From: JASGIT01 sp047601665
Lineage (GTDB): Bacteria; Pseudomonadota; Gammaproteobacteria; Burkholderiales; Burkholderiaceae_C
DNA length: 64,000 bases
Assembly (NCBI GenBank): GCA_047601665.1
Contig: JASGIT010000001.1
Coordinates: forward strand, 1,116,001-1,180,000
Direction: 5' to 3'
The translations under genes were made by a program, and so were the position numbers. Shown here one piece after another: positions 53,635 to 62,684 of the stretch (positions are counted from its first letter, which is position 1; each line of letters begins with the position of its first letter). The notes beneath the pieces were generated by a model, which saw only the letters and a program-made list of their open reading frames with translations, ran no database searches and was not told the DNA's origin.

Positions 53635-54522
53635 ATGGCCTTCAACTCCGACAGCGTGCAGGTCTTCCTGGAGGTGCTCGACCGGGGCTCGTTCTCCGCC
53701 GCCGCGCGGGCGCTGGCGCGCGTGCCGTCGGCGGTGAGCATGACCATCGCGCACCTGGAGGCCGAACTGGACGTGCGGCTGTTCGACCGCTCGGGCCGCG
53801 AGCCGCGCCCCACGGCGGCGGCGCGCGCGCTGGAGCCGCAGGCGCGGCTGCTGGCCTTGCAGCTGCAGCAGCTCAACGCGCAGGCGCTGGCGCTCACGCA
53901 GGGGCTGGAGGAGCGGCTGACCCTTGCCATCGCGCCCGAGCTGTTGGCCGCGCGCTGGGGCGCGGCGCTGGCGCAGTTGGCGCAAGACCACCCGCTGCTG
54001 CAAGTGGAGGTGCTGGCCGCGCCGCAGGCCGACGCGCTGGCGCTGCTGCACACGGGCCGCGCGCAGCTGGCGCTGGTATTCGAGCGGCCCAGCCTGGACG
54101 GGCGCGAGGGCTTCCAGGAAGTGGGTAGCGAAACCCTGGTGGCCGTGATCGCCCCGCACCACCCGGTGATGCAGGCCGCCGCCGGCGCGCTGCTGAGCGA
54201 GGAGCAGCTCATGCGCACGCGCCAGATCGTCGTCGCCAGCCGCGACCTGGCGCAGACCGACGCGCGCTTCGTGTTCGCGCGCCACCACTGGCGCACGGAC
54301 AACCATCTGGCCGCGCTGGGACTGATCGAGGCGGGCTTGGGCTGGGGCTGGCAGCCGCGCGCGCTGGTGCAGCCGCGCATCGAATCGGGCACGCTGGTCG
54401 AGATGCCGTTCGAGAACCTGACCAACGGCGCCACGCTGTGGGTGGACGTGGTGTGGTCCAAGGAGCGGCCCCTGGGCCTGGGCGCGCGGCGGTTCGTTGC
54501 GCTGATGTCCGCCTCGGGCTAG
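53635..54522 (+). CDS. LysR-family regulator of the PACE transporter
   Basis: A 295-residue LysR protein: HTH FNSDSVQVFLEVLDRGSFSAAARALARVPSAVSMTIAHLEAELDVRLFDRSG, then the effector domain (LTLAIAPELLAARWG, LVAVIAPHHPVM, LGLIEAGLGWGWQP). By place and operator it is an AceR-like activator of the divergent efflux gene. Its TAG stop lies within the first bases of a palindromic element (54521-54791), so the original 3' end may have been altered by insertion; the length is still normal for the family. Confidence 0.88.
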   Translation: MAFNSDSVQVFLEVLDRGSFSAAARALARVPSAVSMTIAHLEAELDVRLFDRSGREPRPTAAARALEPQARLLALQLQQLNAQALALTQGLEERLTLAIAPELLAARWGAALAQLAQDHPLLQVEVLAAPQADALALLHTGRAQLALVFERPSLDGREGFQEVGSETLVAVIAPHHPVMQAAAGALLSEEQLMRTRQIVVASRDLAQTDARFVFARHHWRTDNHLAALGLIEAGLGWGWQPRALVQPRIESGTLVEMPFENLTNGATLWVDVVWSKERPLGLGARRFVALMSASG

Positions 54523-54791
54523 GGTGTGTCATCAACTAATTCCCCCACGCGAAGGTCATGCGGGCGGTGCAGTGCTAGGCGCGGCGAGTGCCGTGTAGCT
54601 CTGCTACACAAGCGAGCCGCAACGACGCAATGCGCCGCCCGCATGACCTTCCCTTCGGGCTGGCTCCGCAATGCGGCGTCTGCTTTGTCGCGTGGCTTGC
54701 CAATAGCTACGGCTATTGGCTGCGCCACGCTTCGCGCATCCATCCGCATTGCGGGGCCAGCGCGTGGGGGAATTAGTTGATGACACACCCT
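54521..54791. mobile_element. 271-bp MITE-like element with 31-bp perfect inverted ends
   Basis: 54521-54551 (AGGGTGTGTCATCAACTAAT onward) and 54761-54791 are exact reverse complements over 31 bp. Inside, AAGGTCATGCGGGCGG (54553-54568) pairs with 54635-54650, CCGCAATGCGG with CCGCATTGCGG, and two small hairpins occur (GTGTAGC-TCT-GCTACAC; GCCAATAGC-TACG-GCTATTGGC). The whole can fold into a branched cruciform. It encodes no transposase. It takes up most of the 368-nt lysR-gdhA gap; no flanking duplication was recognised. Its source element is unknown. Confidence 0.75.
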
Positions 54792-54890
54792 GGCTATGCA
54801 TTCCTTGCATAACACACCAACAAACGGGCCTTGGACAGCGGGAGGGCGCGGGCATACAGTCGTCCGCACCTCTTCACCACAAGGATGTTT

Positions 54891-56168
54891 ATGTCACACA
54901 CCCTGCCCTCCTACCTGCAGGCCGACCACCTCGGCCCCTGGGGCACCTACCTGCAACAAGTGGACCGCGTCACCCCTTACCTGGGCAGCCTCGCGCGCTG
55001 GGTGGAGACGCTCAAGCGCCCCAAGCGCGCGCTGATCGTGGACGTGCCGATCGAGCTGGACAACGGCACCATCGCCCACTACGAGGGCTACCGCGTGCAG
55101 CACAACACCTCGCGCGGGCCGGGCAAGGGCGGCGTGCGCTTCCACCAGGACGTGACGCTGTCGGAGGTGATGGCGCTGTCGGCCTGGATGAGCATCAAGA
55201 ACGCGGCGGTGAACGTGCCCTACGGCGGCGCCAAGGGCGGCATCCGCGTGGACCCCAAGACGCTGAACCGCGGCGAGCTGGAGCGGCTGACGCGGCGCTA
55301 CACCAGCGAGATCGGCATCATCATCGGTCCGTCCAAGGACATTCCCGCGCCCGACGTGAACACCAACGAGCAGGTGATGGCCTGGATGATGGACACCTAC
55401 TCGATGAACGTGGGTGAGACGGCCACCGGCGTGGTGACGGGCAAGCCCATCCACCTGGGCGGCTCGCTGGGCCGGCGCGAGGCCACGGGGCGCGGCGTGT
55501 TCACCGTGGGCGTGGAAGCCGCGCACCACACGGGCCTGAAGATCGAGGGCGCGCGCATCGCCGTGCAGGGCTTCGGCAACGTGGGCGGCATCGCGGCCAA
55601 GCTGTTCGCCGAGGCGGGCGCGCGCGTGGTGGCGGCGCAGGACCACACGGGCACGATCCATCAGGAGGCGGGCTTCGACGTGCCCGCGCTGCTGGCCCAC
55701 GTGGCCGAGAACGGCGGCGTGGCAGGCTTCGCAGGCGCGGAAAAGATCGAGAACGACGCCTTCTGGGGCGTGCCGTGCGACATCCTGATTCCCGCCGCGC
55801 TCGAAGGGCAGATCCACGCGGGCAACGCGGGCCGCATCCAGGCCCGCATGGTGATCGAGGGCGCGAACGGCCCCACCACGCCCGAGGCCGACGACATCCT
55901 GGCCGACAAGGGCGTGCTGGTGCTGCCCGACGTGATCGCCAACGCGGGCGGCGTGACGGTGAGCTACTTCGAGTGGGTGCAGGACTTTTCGAGCTTCTTC
56001 TGGAGCGAGGACGAGATCAACGCCCGCCTGGTGCGCGTGATGAAGGAAGCCTTCGCGGGCGTCTGGCAGGTGGCGCAGGAGCACAAGGTGACGCTGCGCA
56101 CCGCCACCTTCATCGTGGCGTGCAAGCGGATATTGCACGCGCGCGAGATGCGCGGGCTGTATCCCTGA
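54891..56168 (+). CDS. gdhA: Glutamate dehydrogenase (Glu/Leu/Phe/Val family)
   Basis: A 425-residue enzyme: the substrate site RGPGKGGVRFHQDVT with the glutamate-binding Lys, catalytic NVPYGGAKGGIRVDPK, GRGVFTVGVEAA and the NAD-binding Rossmann GFGNVGGIAAKLFAEAG. The end (ATFIVACKRILHAREMRGLYP) is typical of the hexameric catabolic type. AAGGAT lies 5 nt before the ATG; an in-frame ATG two codons upstream is possible. It converts glutamate to 2-oxoglutarate and ammonia. The MITE-like element ends 99 nt upstream and may influence its promoter. Confidence 0.94.
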   Translation: MSHTLPSYLQADHLGPWGTYLQQVDRVTPYLGSLARWVETLKRPKRALIVDVPIELDNGTIAHYEGYRVQHNTSRGPGKGGVRFHQDVTLSEVMALSAWMSIKNAAVNVPYGGAKGGIRVDPKTLNRGELERLTRRYTSEIGIIIGPSKDIPAPDVNTNEQVMAWMMDTYSMNVGETATGVVTGKPIHLGGSLGRREATGRGVFTVGVEAAHHTGLKIEGARIAVQGFGNVGGIAAKLFAEAGARVVAAQDHTGTIHQEAGFDVPALLAHVAENGGVAGFAGAEKIENDAFWGVPCDILIPAALEGQIHAGNAGRIQARMVIEGANGPTTPEADDILADKGVLVLPDVIANAGGVTVSYFEWVQDFSSFFWSEDEINARLVRVMKEAFAGVWQVAQEHKVTLRTATFIVACKRILHAREMRGLYP

Positions 56169-56177
56169 AGCCTGCCA

Positions 56178-56246
56178 TTTTTCAAGCCAAATCGGCCTAT
56201 AGCGCTCGTCCATAAAGCGCTGGCAGCTATTGTTTCAGGAGCATCA
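56178..56246 (+). repeat. AGCGCT palindromic repeat, copy G
   Basis: CAAGCCAAATCGGCCTATAGCGCT, CGTCCATAA, AGCGCTGGCAGCTATTG. It lies 9 nt behind the gdhA stop and ends 12 nt from the stop of the convergent downstream gene. Confidence 0.85.
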
Positions 56247-56258
56247 AACCCTGCCCGC

Positions 56259-57470
56259 CTACCCCGGCTGGCCGGGCTTGAGCGCCATGGGCGCGGCGGG
56301 CGTCACCTCGCGCAGCGCCAGGCAGAACGGCTGCTCGCACGGCGCGCGCCCGGCATAGGGGCAGCCCGGCGTGGCGCAGGGGGCCTTGGCCGCCTGGGTG
56401 ATGCGCTCGTCCTCGCGCGGCACCTGGCCGCTGGCCTGCAGGGCGGCCATGTGCAGCCAGGGGTCTTGCCGGGGCTGGAGCGGGTCGCGGCCATAGACCA
56501 GCGCGGCCTCGTTGTACGGCTGCGCCAGGGAGGGCGCGGGTGCCAGCGGCTGCAACTCCACCTCCAGCAGCGCGCTGGTGCGCAGCGGGGTTGCGCCCGG
56601 CGCTTCGAGCACCAGGGCCACCACGCCGGACGCGGCCGCCGCGCCCTGCTGCTGCGAGACCGGCACCATCAGCGGCCCGGCGGGCGCGATGCCGATGCCG
56701 CCGGCGCGCGCCACGGCCGCCTCCAGCGGGGCCAGCATAGCGGCGGGCACACGCAGCGTGACGGTCATGGCGCGCGGGCCCGCGGGGGTTTGCACCATGC
56801 CTTCGCGCACGCGCCAGACGATGAGCGGCCCCAGGTCGTCCAGGCCGCCCTGCGGCGCACCGCCTTTGCCATTCGGCGATGCGCCCGCCAGCGCCTGCTG
56901 CGCCAGTTCGGCGGGCCACTCCTGCTGGGCGGCGGCGCGCAACGGCACGCCCGCCATCTGCGGCAGCACGCTGCGCACCAGCTGCTGCACTGCGGGGCTG
57001 GCGCCGCCGCTGGGCCAGGGAATGGCGGGCAGCGCTTGCGCCGGCGCGCTGCGGGCGGCGGCGACGGCCGCGGCCACCGTGGCGGCGAAAGCGCTGGTGG
57101 GTGCGCCCGCCGTGGCTGGGCTGGCCGGGTTGGCCATGGGGTTGCCCGCGCCATTCGTCACGGCGCGGGCCTGCTGTGCGTTTTGCGCCTGTTGCGCCTG
57201 CTGGCTGGCCTGTGGCGAGATGCTGACGCGCTCCGCCGAGGCAGGCACGGGCGGCGGGGGCACGGGCGAGGCGCCGGGCGGAGATGGCGCCGTGGGCGTG
57301 GAGGGTACGGGCGCTGCCGCCGGGTTGGGGTTGGGCGGCGCGACGAACGCGGGCGGCGCGGCGCCGTCCTTGCCGCCGCCCAGCGCGTCCAGCAGCGTGG
57401 TCTGGCGCTGCAGCGCGGCCTCGGCCAGCCACAGCGGCGCGGCGGGCAGGCGCGGCGGGTCGACGGCCAT
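56259..57470 (-). CDS. Pro/Ala-rich uncharacterised protein with C-terminal Cys cluster
   Basis: A 403-residue protein of very biased composition. Residues ~40-180 are Pro/Ala/Gln-rich and probably disordered (VPPPPVPASAE, AQNAQQARAV). A more regular middle part (LIVWRVREGMVQTPAGPRAMTVTLRVP, VVALVLEAPGATPL) follows. The C-terminus holds a compact Cys set, CATPGCPYAGRAPCEQPFC, which could bind metal. No signal peptide. Such length and composition recall FliK-like or scaffold proteins, but there is no clear match. It is 14 nt downstream of the metH zinc-module gene. Confidence 0.55.
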   Translation of the reverse strand: MAVDPPRLPAAPLWLAEAALQRQTTLLDALGGGKDGAAPPAFVAPPNPNPAAAPVPSTPTAPSPPGASPVPPPPVPASAERVSISPQASQQAQQAQNAQQARAVTNGAGNPMANPASPATAGAPTSAFAATVAAAVAAARSAPAQALPAIPWPSGGASPAVQQLVRSVLPQMAGVPLRAAAQQEWPAELAQQALAGASPNGKGGAPQGGLDDLGPLIVWRVREGMVQTPAGPRAMTVTLRVPAAMLAPLEAAVARAGGIGIAPAGPLMVPVSQQQGAAAASGVVALVLEAPGATPLRTSALLEVELQPLAPAPSLAQPYNEAALVYGRDPLQPRQDPWLHMAALQASGQVPREDERITQAAKAPCATPGCPYAGRAPCEQPFCLALREVTPAAPMALKPGQPG

Positions 57471-57484
57471 GCGGGCGCTGCCGT

Positions 57485-58519
57485 CTAGGCAGCCTCGCGG
57501 TAGAACAGCCTGCGCGCGGCCGTGTTCGCCACTGCCTGCGCAATCGCGCCGATGTGGTCGGGCGTGGTGCCGCAGCAGCCGCCCACCACGTTCACCAGCC
57601 CTTCGGCGGCGAATTCGTGCACCAGGCGGCTGGTGACCTCGGGCGTTTCGTCGAAGCCGGTGTCGCTCATGGGGTTGGGCAGGCCGGCGTTGGGGTAGCA
57701 GCTGATGAAGGTGTCCGGTGCGGCCTTGTGCAGTTCCTGGATGTAGGGGCGCATCAGCGCCGCGCCCAGGGCGCAGTTGAGTCCGATGGTCAGCGGGTTG
57801 GCGTGGCGCACGCTGTGCCAGAAGGCGGTGACGGTCTGCCCGCTCAGGATGCGGCCCGAGGCGTCGGTCACCGTGCCGCTGATCATGATGGGCAGGCATT
57901 CGCCCGTGGCCTCGAACACTTCGTCGATGGCGAACAGCGCGGTCTTGGCGTTCAGGGTGTCGAAGATGGTTTCGACCAGCAGCACGTCGGAGCCGCCTTC
58001 GATCAGCGCCAGGGTCTGCTCGTAGTACGCGGCGCGCAGCTGCTCGAAATCGACGTTGCGCGCGCCGGGGTCGTTCACGTCGGGGCTGATGCTCGCAGTC
58101 TTGGGCGTGGGGCCGAGCGCGCCCGCGACGAAGCGGGGCTTGCCGGGCGTGCTGAACTTGTCGCACGCGGCGCGCGCGAGGCGGGCGCTTTCCAGGTTCA
58201 TCTCGCGCGCCAGGTCGGCCATGCGGTAGTCCTCCTGCGCGATGGTCGTTGCGCCGAAGGTGTTGGTCTCGATCAGGTCGGCGCCGGCGGCCAGGTAGCC
58301 TTCGTGGATGTCGCGGATTACATCGGGCCGCGTGAGCGAGAGCAGTTCGTTGTTGCCCTTCACGTCGCGCGCGAAGTCCTTGAAGCGCTCGCCCCGGTAC
58401 TGTTCCTCGGTGAGCTTGAAGCGCTGGATCATGGTGCCCATCGCGCCGTCGAGGATGGCGATGCGTTCGGCCAGGATGGCGGGCAGTTGCTGGGCGCGGG
58501 TGTAGGCAGGCAGGGTCAT
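57485..58519 (-). CDS. metH: Methionine synthase, N-terminal homocysteine-binding module (split MetH)
   Basis: A 344-residue homocysteine S-methyltransferase barrel: ILDGAMGTMIQRFKL, GADLIETNTFGATTIAQEDY, NCALGAALMRPYIQEL (first zinc Cys) and VVGGCCGTTPDHIGAIAQAV (the Cys pair that completes the zinc site). It activates homocysteine and must work with the 906-residue partner encoded at 47308-50028, in the same direction but 7.5 kb away. The start at 58519 is the first family-like Met (MTLPAYTRAQ). It is divergent from the ABC operon. Confidence 0.93.
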   Translation of the reverse strand: MTLPAYTRAQQLPAILAERIAILDGAMGTMIQRFKLTEEQYRGERFKDFARDVKGNNELLSLTRPDVIRDIHEGYLAAGADLIETNTFGATTIAQEDYRMADLAREMNLESARLARAACDKFSTPGKPRFVAGALGPTPKTASISPDVNDPGARNVDFEQLRAAYYEQTLALIEGGSDVLLVETIFDTLNAKTALFAIDEVFEATGECLPIMISGTVTDASGRILSGQTVTAFWHSVRHANPLTIGLNCALGAALMRPYIQELHKAAPDTFISCYPNAGLPNPMSDTGFDETPEVTSRLVHEFAAEGLVNVVGGCCGTTPDHIGAIAQAVANTAARRLFYREAA

Positions 58520-58596
58520 GGGGCGATTGTAAAAAACGGGGCGGTGCACCGTGTTGGCGCAGCGGGCTGGCACGCTCGTTGCGTACAGCCTGGGCC

Positions 58597-59631
58597 ATGC
58601 CCGATGCCGCACCCACCCCCGCCTCGATCGAAGTCGTCTCGCTGACCAAGCGCTACGCGCAGGGCCGCCCCGCGGTGGACGGCATCGACCTGCGCATCGC
58701 GGGCGGCAGCTACTGCTGCCTGCTCGGCCCCTCGGGCTGCGGCAAGAGCACCACGCTGCGCATGATCGCGGGGCACGAATCGGTGACCAGCGGCGACGTG
58801 CTGCTGGACGACCGCAACATCACCGACCTGCCCGCCGCCGCGCGCGGCACGGCCATGATGTTCCAGAGCTTCGCGCTGTTTCCGCACCTCTCGGCGCTGG
58901 ACAACGTGGCCTTCAGCCTGAAGATGAAGGGCGTGGGCAAGGCCGAGCGCCACCGCCGCGCGCAGGATCTGCTGGAGCGCGTGGCCATGGGGCACCTGGC
59001 GCAGCGCAAGCCCGCCGAGATGTCGGGCGGCCAGCAGCAGCGCGTAGCGCTGGCGCGCGCGCTCATCACCCAGCCGCGCGTGCTGCTGCTCGACGAGCCC
59101 CTGTCGGCGCTCGACCCGTTCCTGCGCATCCAGATGCGCGCCGAGCTGCGCCGCTGGCAGAAGGAGCTGGGCCTCACCTTCATCCACGTCACCCACAGCC
59201 AGGAAGAGGCGATGGCGCTGGCCGACACCATGGTGGTGATGAACCACGGCGTGATCGAGCAGGCCGGCCCGCCGCGCGAGGTCTACAACCGACCGGCCAA
59301 CGAGTTCGTGGCGCGCTTCATGGGCGGGCACAACGTGATCGATACGCCCGCCGGCAAGGTGGGCGTACGCACCGACCACGTGCAGGTGCTACCCGCCGAA
59401 CGCCCGCCCCAAGGCGATGCCGCCAGCCTGCCCGCCGTGGTGACCGACGTGGAGTACCAGGGCACCTACGTGCTGCTGGGTTTGCAGAAAGCGGGCGCCG
59501 CGCTGGCCGCGCACGCCACGGCGGAATACGCCGCCATGCTGCCCGAATCCACCTATGCCGCGCAGCCCTTCCAGGTGGGCGAAGCCGTGCGGATGTGCTG
59601 GGCGCCGCAGCGCGCGCACGCGCTGGCCTGA
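58597..59631 (+). CDS. ABC transporter ATPase (spermidine/putrescine-type)
   Basis: A 344-residue ATPase with Walker A GPSGCGKST, signature MSGGQQQRVALARAL, Walker B LLLDEPLSALD, the switch His in HVTHSQEEA and a C-terminal TOBE-like domain. It is the PotA/FbpC class that energises uptake of polyamines or related small cations and anions. The ATG at 58597 is in a GC-rich context without a strong SD. First gene of a five-gene operon: ATPase, binding protein, two permeases, racemase-like protein. Confidence 0.92.
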   Translation: MPDAAPTPASIEVVSLTKRYAQGRPAVDGIDLRIAGGSYCCLLGPSGCGKSTTLRMIAGHESVTSGDVLLDDRNITDLPAAARGTAMMFQSFALFPHLSALDNVAFSLKMKGVGKAERHRRAQDLLERVAMGHLAQRKPAEMSGGQQQRVALARALITQPRVLLLDEPLSALDPFLRIQMRAELRRWQKELGLTFIHVTHSQEEAMALADTMVVMNHGVIEQAGPPREVYNRPANEFVARFMGGHNVIDTPAGKVGVRTDHVQVLPAERPPQGDAASLPAVVTDVEYQGTYVLLGLQKAGAALAAHATAEYAAMLPESTYAAQPFQVGEAVRMCWAPQRAHALA

Positions 59632-59656
59632 CGATTTTTTCCAAGGAGTCTTTGCC

Positions 59657-60916
59657 ATGAACGAAACCGAACTCTCCCTCCACCGCCGCACGCTGCTCAA
59701 GGGCACGGCGGGCATCCTGGCGACCGGGCTCGCGCCCTTTGTGCACGCGCAGGACAAGGTGGTGCTGCGCTACATCGGCACGGCGGTGAACCAGGACAAG
59801 GCCATCGCCGAGAAGTTCGAGAAGGACACGGGCATCAAGCTCCAGTACGTGGCCGTGACCACGGACGACGTGACCAAGCGCGCCGTCACCGCGCCCAACA
59901 GCTTCGACCTGATCGACACCGAGTACTTCTCGCTCAAGAAGATCGTGCCTACGGGCAACCTCAAGGGCATCGACACCAAGCGCGTGAAGAACGCCGGCAA
60001 GATCACCTCCCTCTTCACCGAAGGCACCGTGGCCGGCAAGGCCGTGGGCGACCAGGGCATGGCGCCCAAGAAGGTGATGTACCTGGAGGCCGAGCGCAGC
60101 AAGGCGTTCTCCAAGGCGCCCACGCAGTGGATGACGCTGATCCCCACCACCTACAACGCCGACACGCTGGGCATCCGCCCAGACCTCATCAAGCGCCCCA
60201 TCGAGAGCTGGGCCGAGCTGCTCAACCCCGAGTTCAAGGGCAAGGCCGCGATCCTGAACATCCCCTCCATCGGCATCATGGACGCCGCGATGGCCGTGGA
60301 AGCCAAGGGCATCCACAAGTACGCCGACAAGGGCAACATGACCAAGGCCGAGATCGACCTGACGATCAAGGCGCTGATCGAGGCCAAGAAGGCGGGCCAG
60401 TTCCGCGCACTGTGGAAGGACTTCAACGAATCGGTCAACCTCATGTCCTCGGGCGAGGTGGTGATCCAGTCGATGTGGAGCCCCGCCGTCACCGCCGTGC
60501 GCGGCAAGGGCATCGACTGCGCGTTCCAGCCGCTCAAGGAAGGCTACCGCGCCTGGGCCTCGGGCTTCGGGCTGCCGGCCACGCTCTCGGGCAAGAAGCT
60601 GGACGCGGCCTACGAGTTCATCAACTGGTTCCTCGACGGCTGGGCCGGCGCCTACCTCAACCGCCAGGGCTACTACAGCGCCGTGCTGGAGACGGCCAAG
60701 GCCCACATGGAGCCCTACGAATGGGCCTACTGGATGGAAGGCAAGCCGGCAGCGCAGGACATCAAGAGCCCGCAGGGCGCAGTGATCGCCAAGGCCGGCA
60801 GCGTGCGCGACGGCGGCAGCTATGAGCAGCGCATGGGCGGCATCGCCTGCTGGAACGCGCTCATGGATGAGAACGAGTACATGGTGCGCAAGTGGAATGA
60901 ATTCGTAGCTGCGTGA
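59657..60916 (+). CDS. ABC transporter substrate-binding protein (PotD-like)
   Basis: A 419-residue periplasmic protein. The N-terminus HRRTLLKGTAGILATGLAPFVHAQ has a twin-arginine-like signal (RRTLL) with cleavage near residue 32. The body (VVLRYIGTAVNQDKAIAEKFEKDTGIKLQYVAVTTDDV, SWAELLNPEFKGKAAILNIPSIGIMDAAM, AYEFINWFLDGWAGAYLNRQGYYS) fits type 2 solute-binding proteins of the spermidine/putrescine group. Ligand not determined; the racemase-like gene at the operon end hints at an amino-acid derivative or hydantoin. AAGGAG lies 8 nt upstream. It overlaps the first permease by 1 nt. Confidence 0.9.
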   Translation: MNETELSLHRRTLLKGTAGILATGLAPFVHAQDKVVLRYIGTAVNQDKAIAEKFEKDTGIKLQYVAVTTDDVTKRAVTAPNSFDLIDTEYFSLKKIVPTGNLKGIDTKRVKNAGKITSLFTEGTVAGKAVGDQGMAPKKVMYLEAERSKAFSKAPTQWMTLIPTTYNADTLGIRPDLIKRPIESWAELLNPEFKGKAAILNIPSIGIMDAAMAVEAKGIHKYADKGNMTKAEIDLTIKALIEAKKAGQFRALWKDFNESVNLMSSGEVVIQSMWSPAVTAVRGKGIDCAFQPLKEGYRAWASGFGLPATLSGKKLDAAYEFINWFLDGWAGAYLNRQGYYSAVLETAKAHMEPYEWAYWMEGKPAAQDIKSPQGAVIAKAGSVRDGGSYEQRMGGIACWNALMDENEYMVRKWNEFVAA

Positions 60917-61809
60917 TGCACATGAACACCGCCCGCCCAACCCAGCAAGGCATCGCCGCATGGTGGCAGGCGCTGCCGCTCACGGCGGTGTTCGTGCTGT
61001 TCTTCATCGTCCCGCTGGCGCTGATCGGCATGGTCAGCCTGTGGGACTTCAACGACTACGAACTGCTGCCCGCGTTCACGGCCAAGAACTACCTGACGGT
61101 GTTCGAGGGCTGCAGCCACCTGGCCGAGCCCTGCCTCACGCTCAAGACGTACCTGTCCACCCTCAAGTTCAGCCTGCTGGTCTGGGCCATCACGCTGGTG
61201 TTGGGCTTCGCGGTGGCGTACTTCCTCGCGTTCCACGTGCGTTCGTCGAATGTGCAGACGCTGCTGTTCGTGCTCTGTACGGTGCCGTTCTGGACGTCCA
61301 ACGTCATCCGCATGATCTCGTGGGTGCCGCTGCTGGGCCGCAACGGCCTGGTGAACCAGACGCTGCTGGACATGCGCCTCATCGACACGCCCATCGAGTG
61401 GCTGCTGTTCTCCGACTTCTCGGTGGTGCTGGCCTTCGTGCACCTCTACACGATGTTCATGATCGTGCCGATCTTCAACAGCATGATGCGCATCGACCGC
61501 AGCCTGATCGAGGCGGCCGCCGACAGCGGCGCGAGCGGCTGGCAGACGCTGTGGAACGTGGTCGTGCCCCTGAGCAAGACCGGCATCATCATCGGCTCGA
61601 TCTTCGTCATCACCATCGTCATGGGCGACTTCGTGACCATCGGCGTGATGGGCGGGCAGCAGATCGCCTCGGTCGGCAAGATCATCCAGGTGCAGACCTC
61701 GTACCTGCAATTCCCGCTCGCGGCGGCCAACGCGGTCATCCTGCTCGCCGTGGTGCTGATGATCATCTGGGGGCTCACGCGCCTCGTCGATATCCGGAAG
61801 GAATTGTGA
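60916..61809 (+). CDS. ABC transporter permease, PotB-like
   Basis: A 297-residue inner-membrane permease with six helices and the EAA loop LIEAAADSGASGWQTLWNVVVPL that docks the ATPase. A long periplasmic loop (EGCSHLAEPCLTLKTYLS) carries two Cys. The ATG overlaps the binding-protein stop (TGATG pattern). It forms a channel with the next permease. Confidence 0.92.
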   Translation: MHMNTARPTQQGIAAWWQALPLTAVFVLFFIVPLALIGMVSLWDFNDYELLPAFTAKNYLTVFEGCSHLAEPCLTLKTYLSTLKFSLLVWAITLVLGFAVAYFLAFHVRSSNVQTLLFVLCTVPFWTSNVIRMISWVPLLGRNGLVNQTLLDMRLIDTPIEWLLFSDFSVVLAFVHLYTMFMIVPIFNSMMRIDRSLIEAAADSGASGWQTLWNVVVPLSKTGIIIGSIFVITIVMGDFVTIGVMGGQQIASVGKIIQVQTSYLQFPLAAANAVILLAVVLMIIWGLTRLVDIRKEL

Positions 61810-62684
61810 TGCGTGAACCCCGCCCCGCCAGCTTCTGGCCGCTCGCCCTCGTCTTCGCGCTGTTCGTGCTGTTCGTGTACGGGCCGATGGCCGTGATCTT
61901 CGTGCTCAGCTTCCAGGGGCCGGAGAGCGGCCTCACTTTCCCGATGCGCGGCGTGTCGCTGCACTGGTTCCGGCAACTGGCCGAGGGGCTGGGCACGGTG
62001 GACATCGCCGCGGCGCTGCGGCGCTCGCTGGGGCTGGGCCTCGCGGTGATGGCCTGCACCGTCGCGTTCTCGGTGCTCGCGGGCCTGGCCTTCCGCAAGC
62101 GGCTGGCGGGCGCGGGCACGCTGTTCTACGTGGTGGTGGCCAGCCTCATCATGCCGTCCATCATCGTCTCGCTGGGCATCGGGCTGGAGTTCCGGCTGCT
62201 CGATACCGGCATCAAGACGCTGCTGGAGCGCATGGGCTGGCAGGATCAGCTCGACAGCTACGGCACCGCTCTCGGCCTGTTCACCTCGGCGCTGGGCGCG
62301 CACCTCACGTGGACGCTGCCCTTCGGCCTGCTCATCATGTTCGCGGTGTTCAACCGCTTCAATCCGGCCTACGAGGAGGCCGCGCGCGACCTGGGCGCCA
62401 CGCCGTGGCAGACCTTCCGCCACGTGGTGCTGCCGCTGATCGCACCCTCGGTCGTGGGCATCGGCATGTTCGGCTTCACGCTGAGCTGGGACGAAATCGC
62501 GCGTACCTCGCAGGCCATCGGCGACGTGAACACGCTGCCGCTCGAACTCCAGGGCCTGACCAGCACGGTGACCACGCCCGCCATCTACGCGCTGGGCACG
62601 GTGACGACGGTCGTGTCCTTCGTCGTCATCGGCGCGGCGCTGGCGCTGGGCGGCGTCCTGGGCCGGCGCAGAGGCGCGGCATGA
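61809..62684 (+). CDS. ABC transporter permease, PotC-like
   Basis: A 291-residue six-helix permease with the EAA loop YEEAARDLGATPWQTFRHVVLPL and the WDEIARTSQAIGDVNTLPLEL region typical of PotC-type subunits. Start ATG overlaps the first permease stop by one base; its own stop overlaps the racemase-like start (ATGA), so all five genes are coupled. Confidence 0.92.
   Translation: MREPRPASFWPLALVFALFVLFVYGPMAVIFVLSFQGPESGLTFPMRGVSLHWFRQLAEGLGTVDIAAALRRSLGLGLAVMACTVAFSVLAGLAFRKRLAGAGTLFYVVVASLIMPSIIVSLGIGLEFRLLDTGIKTLLERMGWQDQLDSYGTALGLFTSALGAHLTWTLPFGLLIMFAVFNRFNPAYEEAARDLGATPWQTFRHVVLPLIAPSVVGIGMFGFTLSWDEIARTSQAIGDVNTLPLELQGLTSTVTTPAIYALGTVTTVVSFVVIGAALALGGVLGRRRGAA

Noticed and set aside
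54526..54780. Open frames on both strands inside the palindromic element
   Set aside because: They mirror each other because the element is an inverted repeat; no transposase or other motif.
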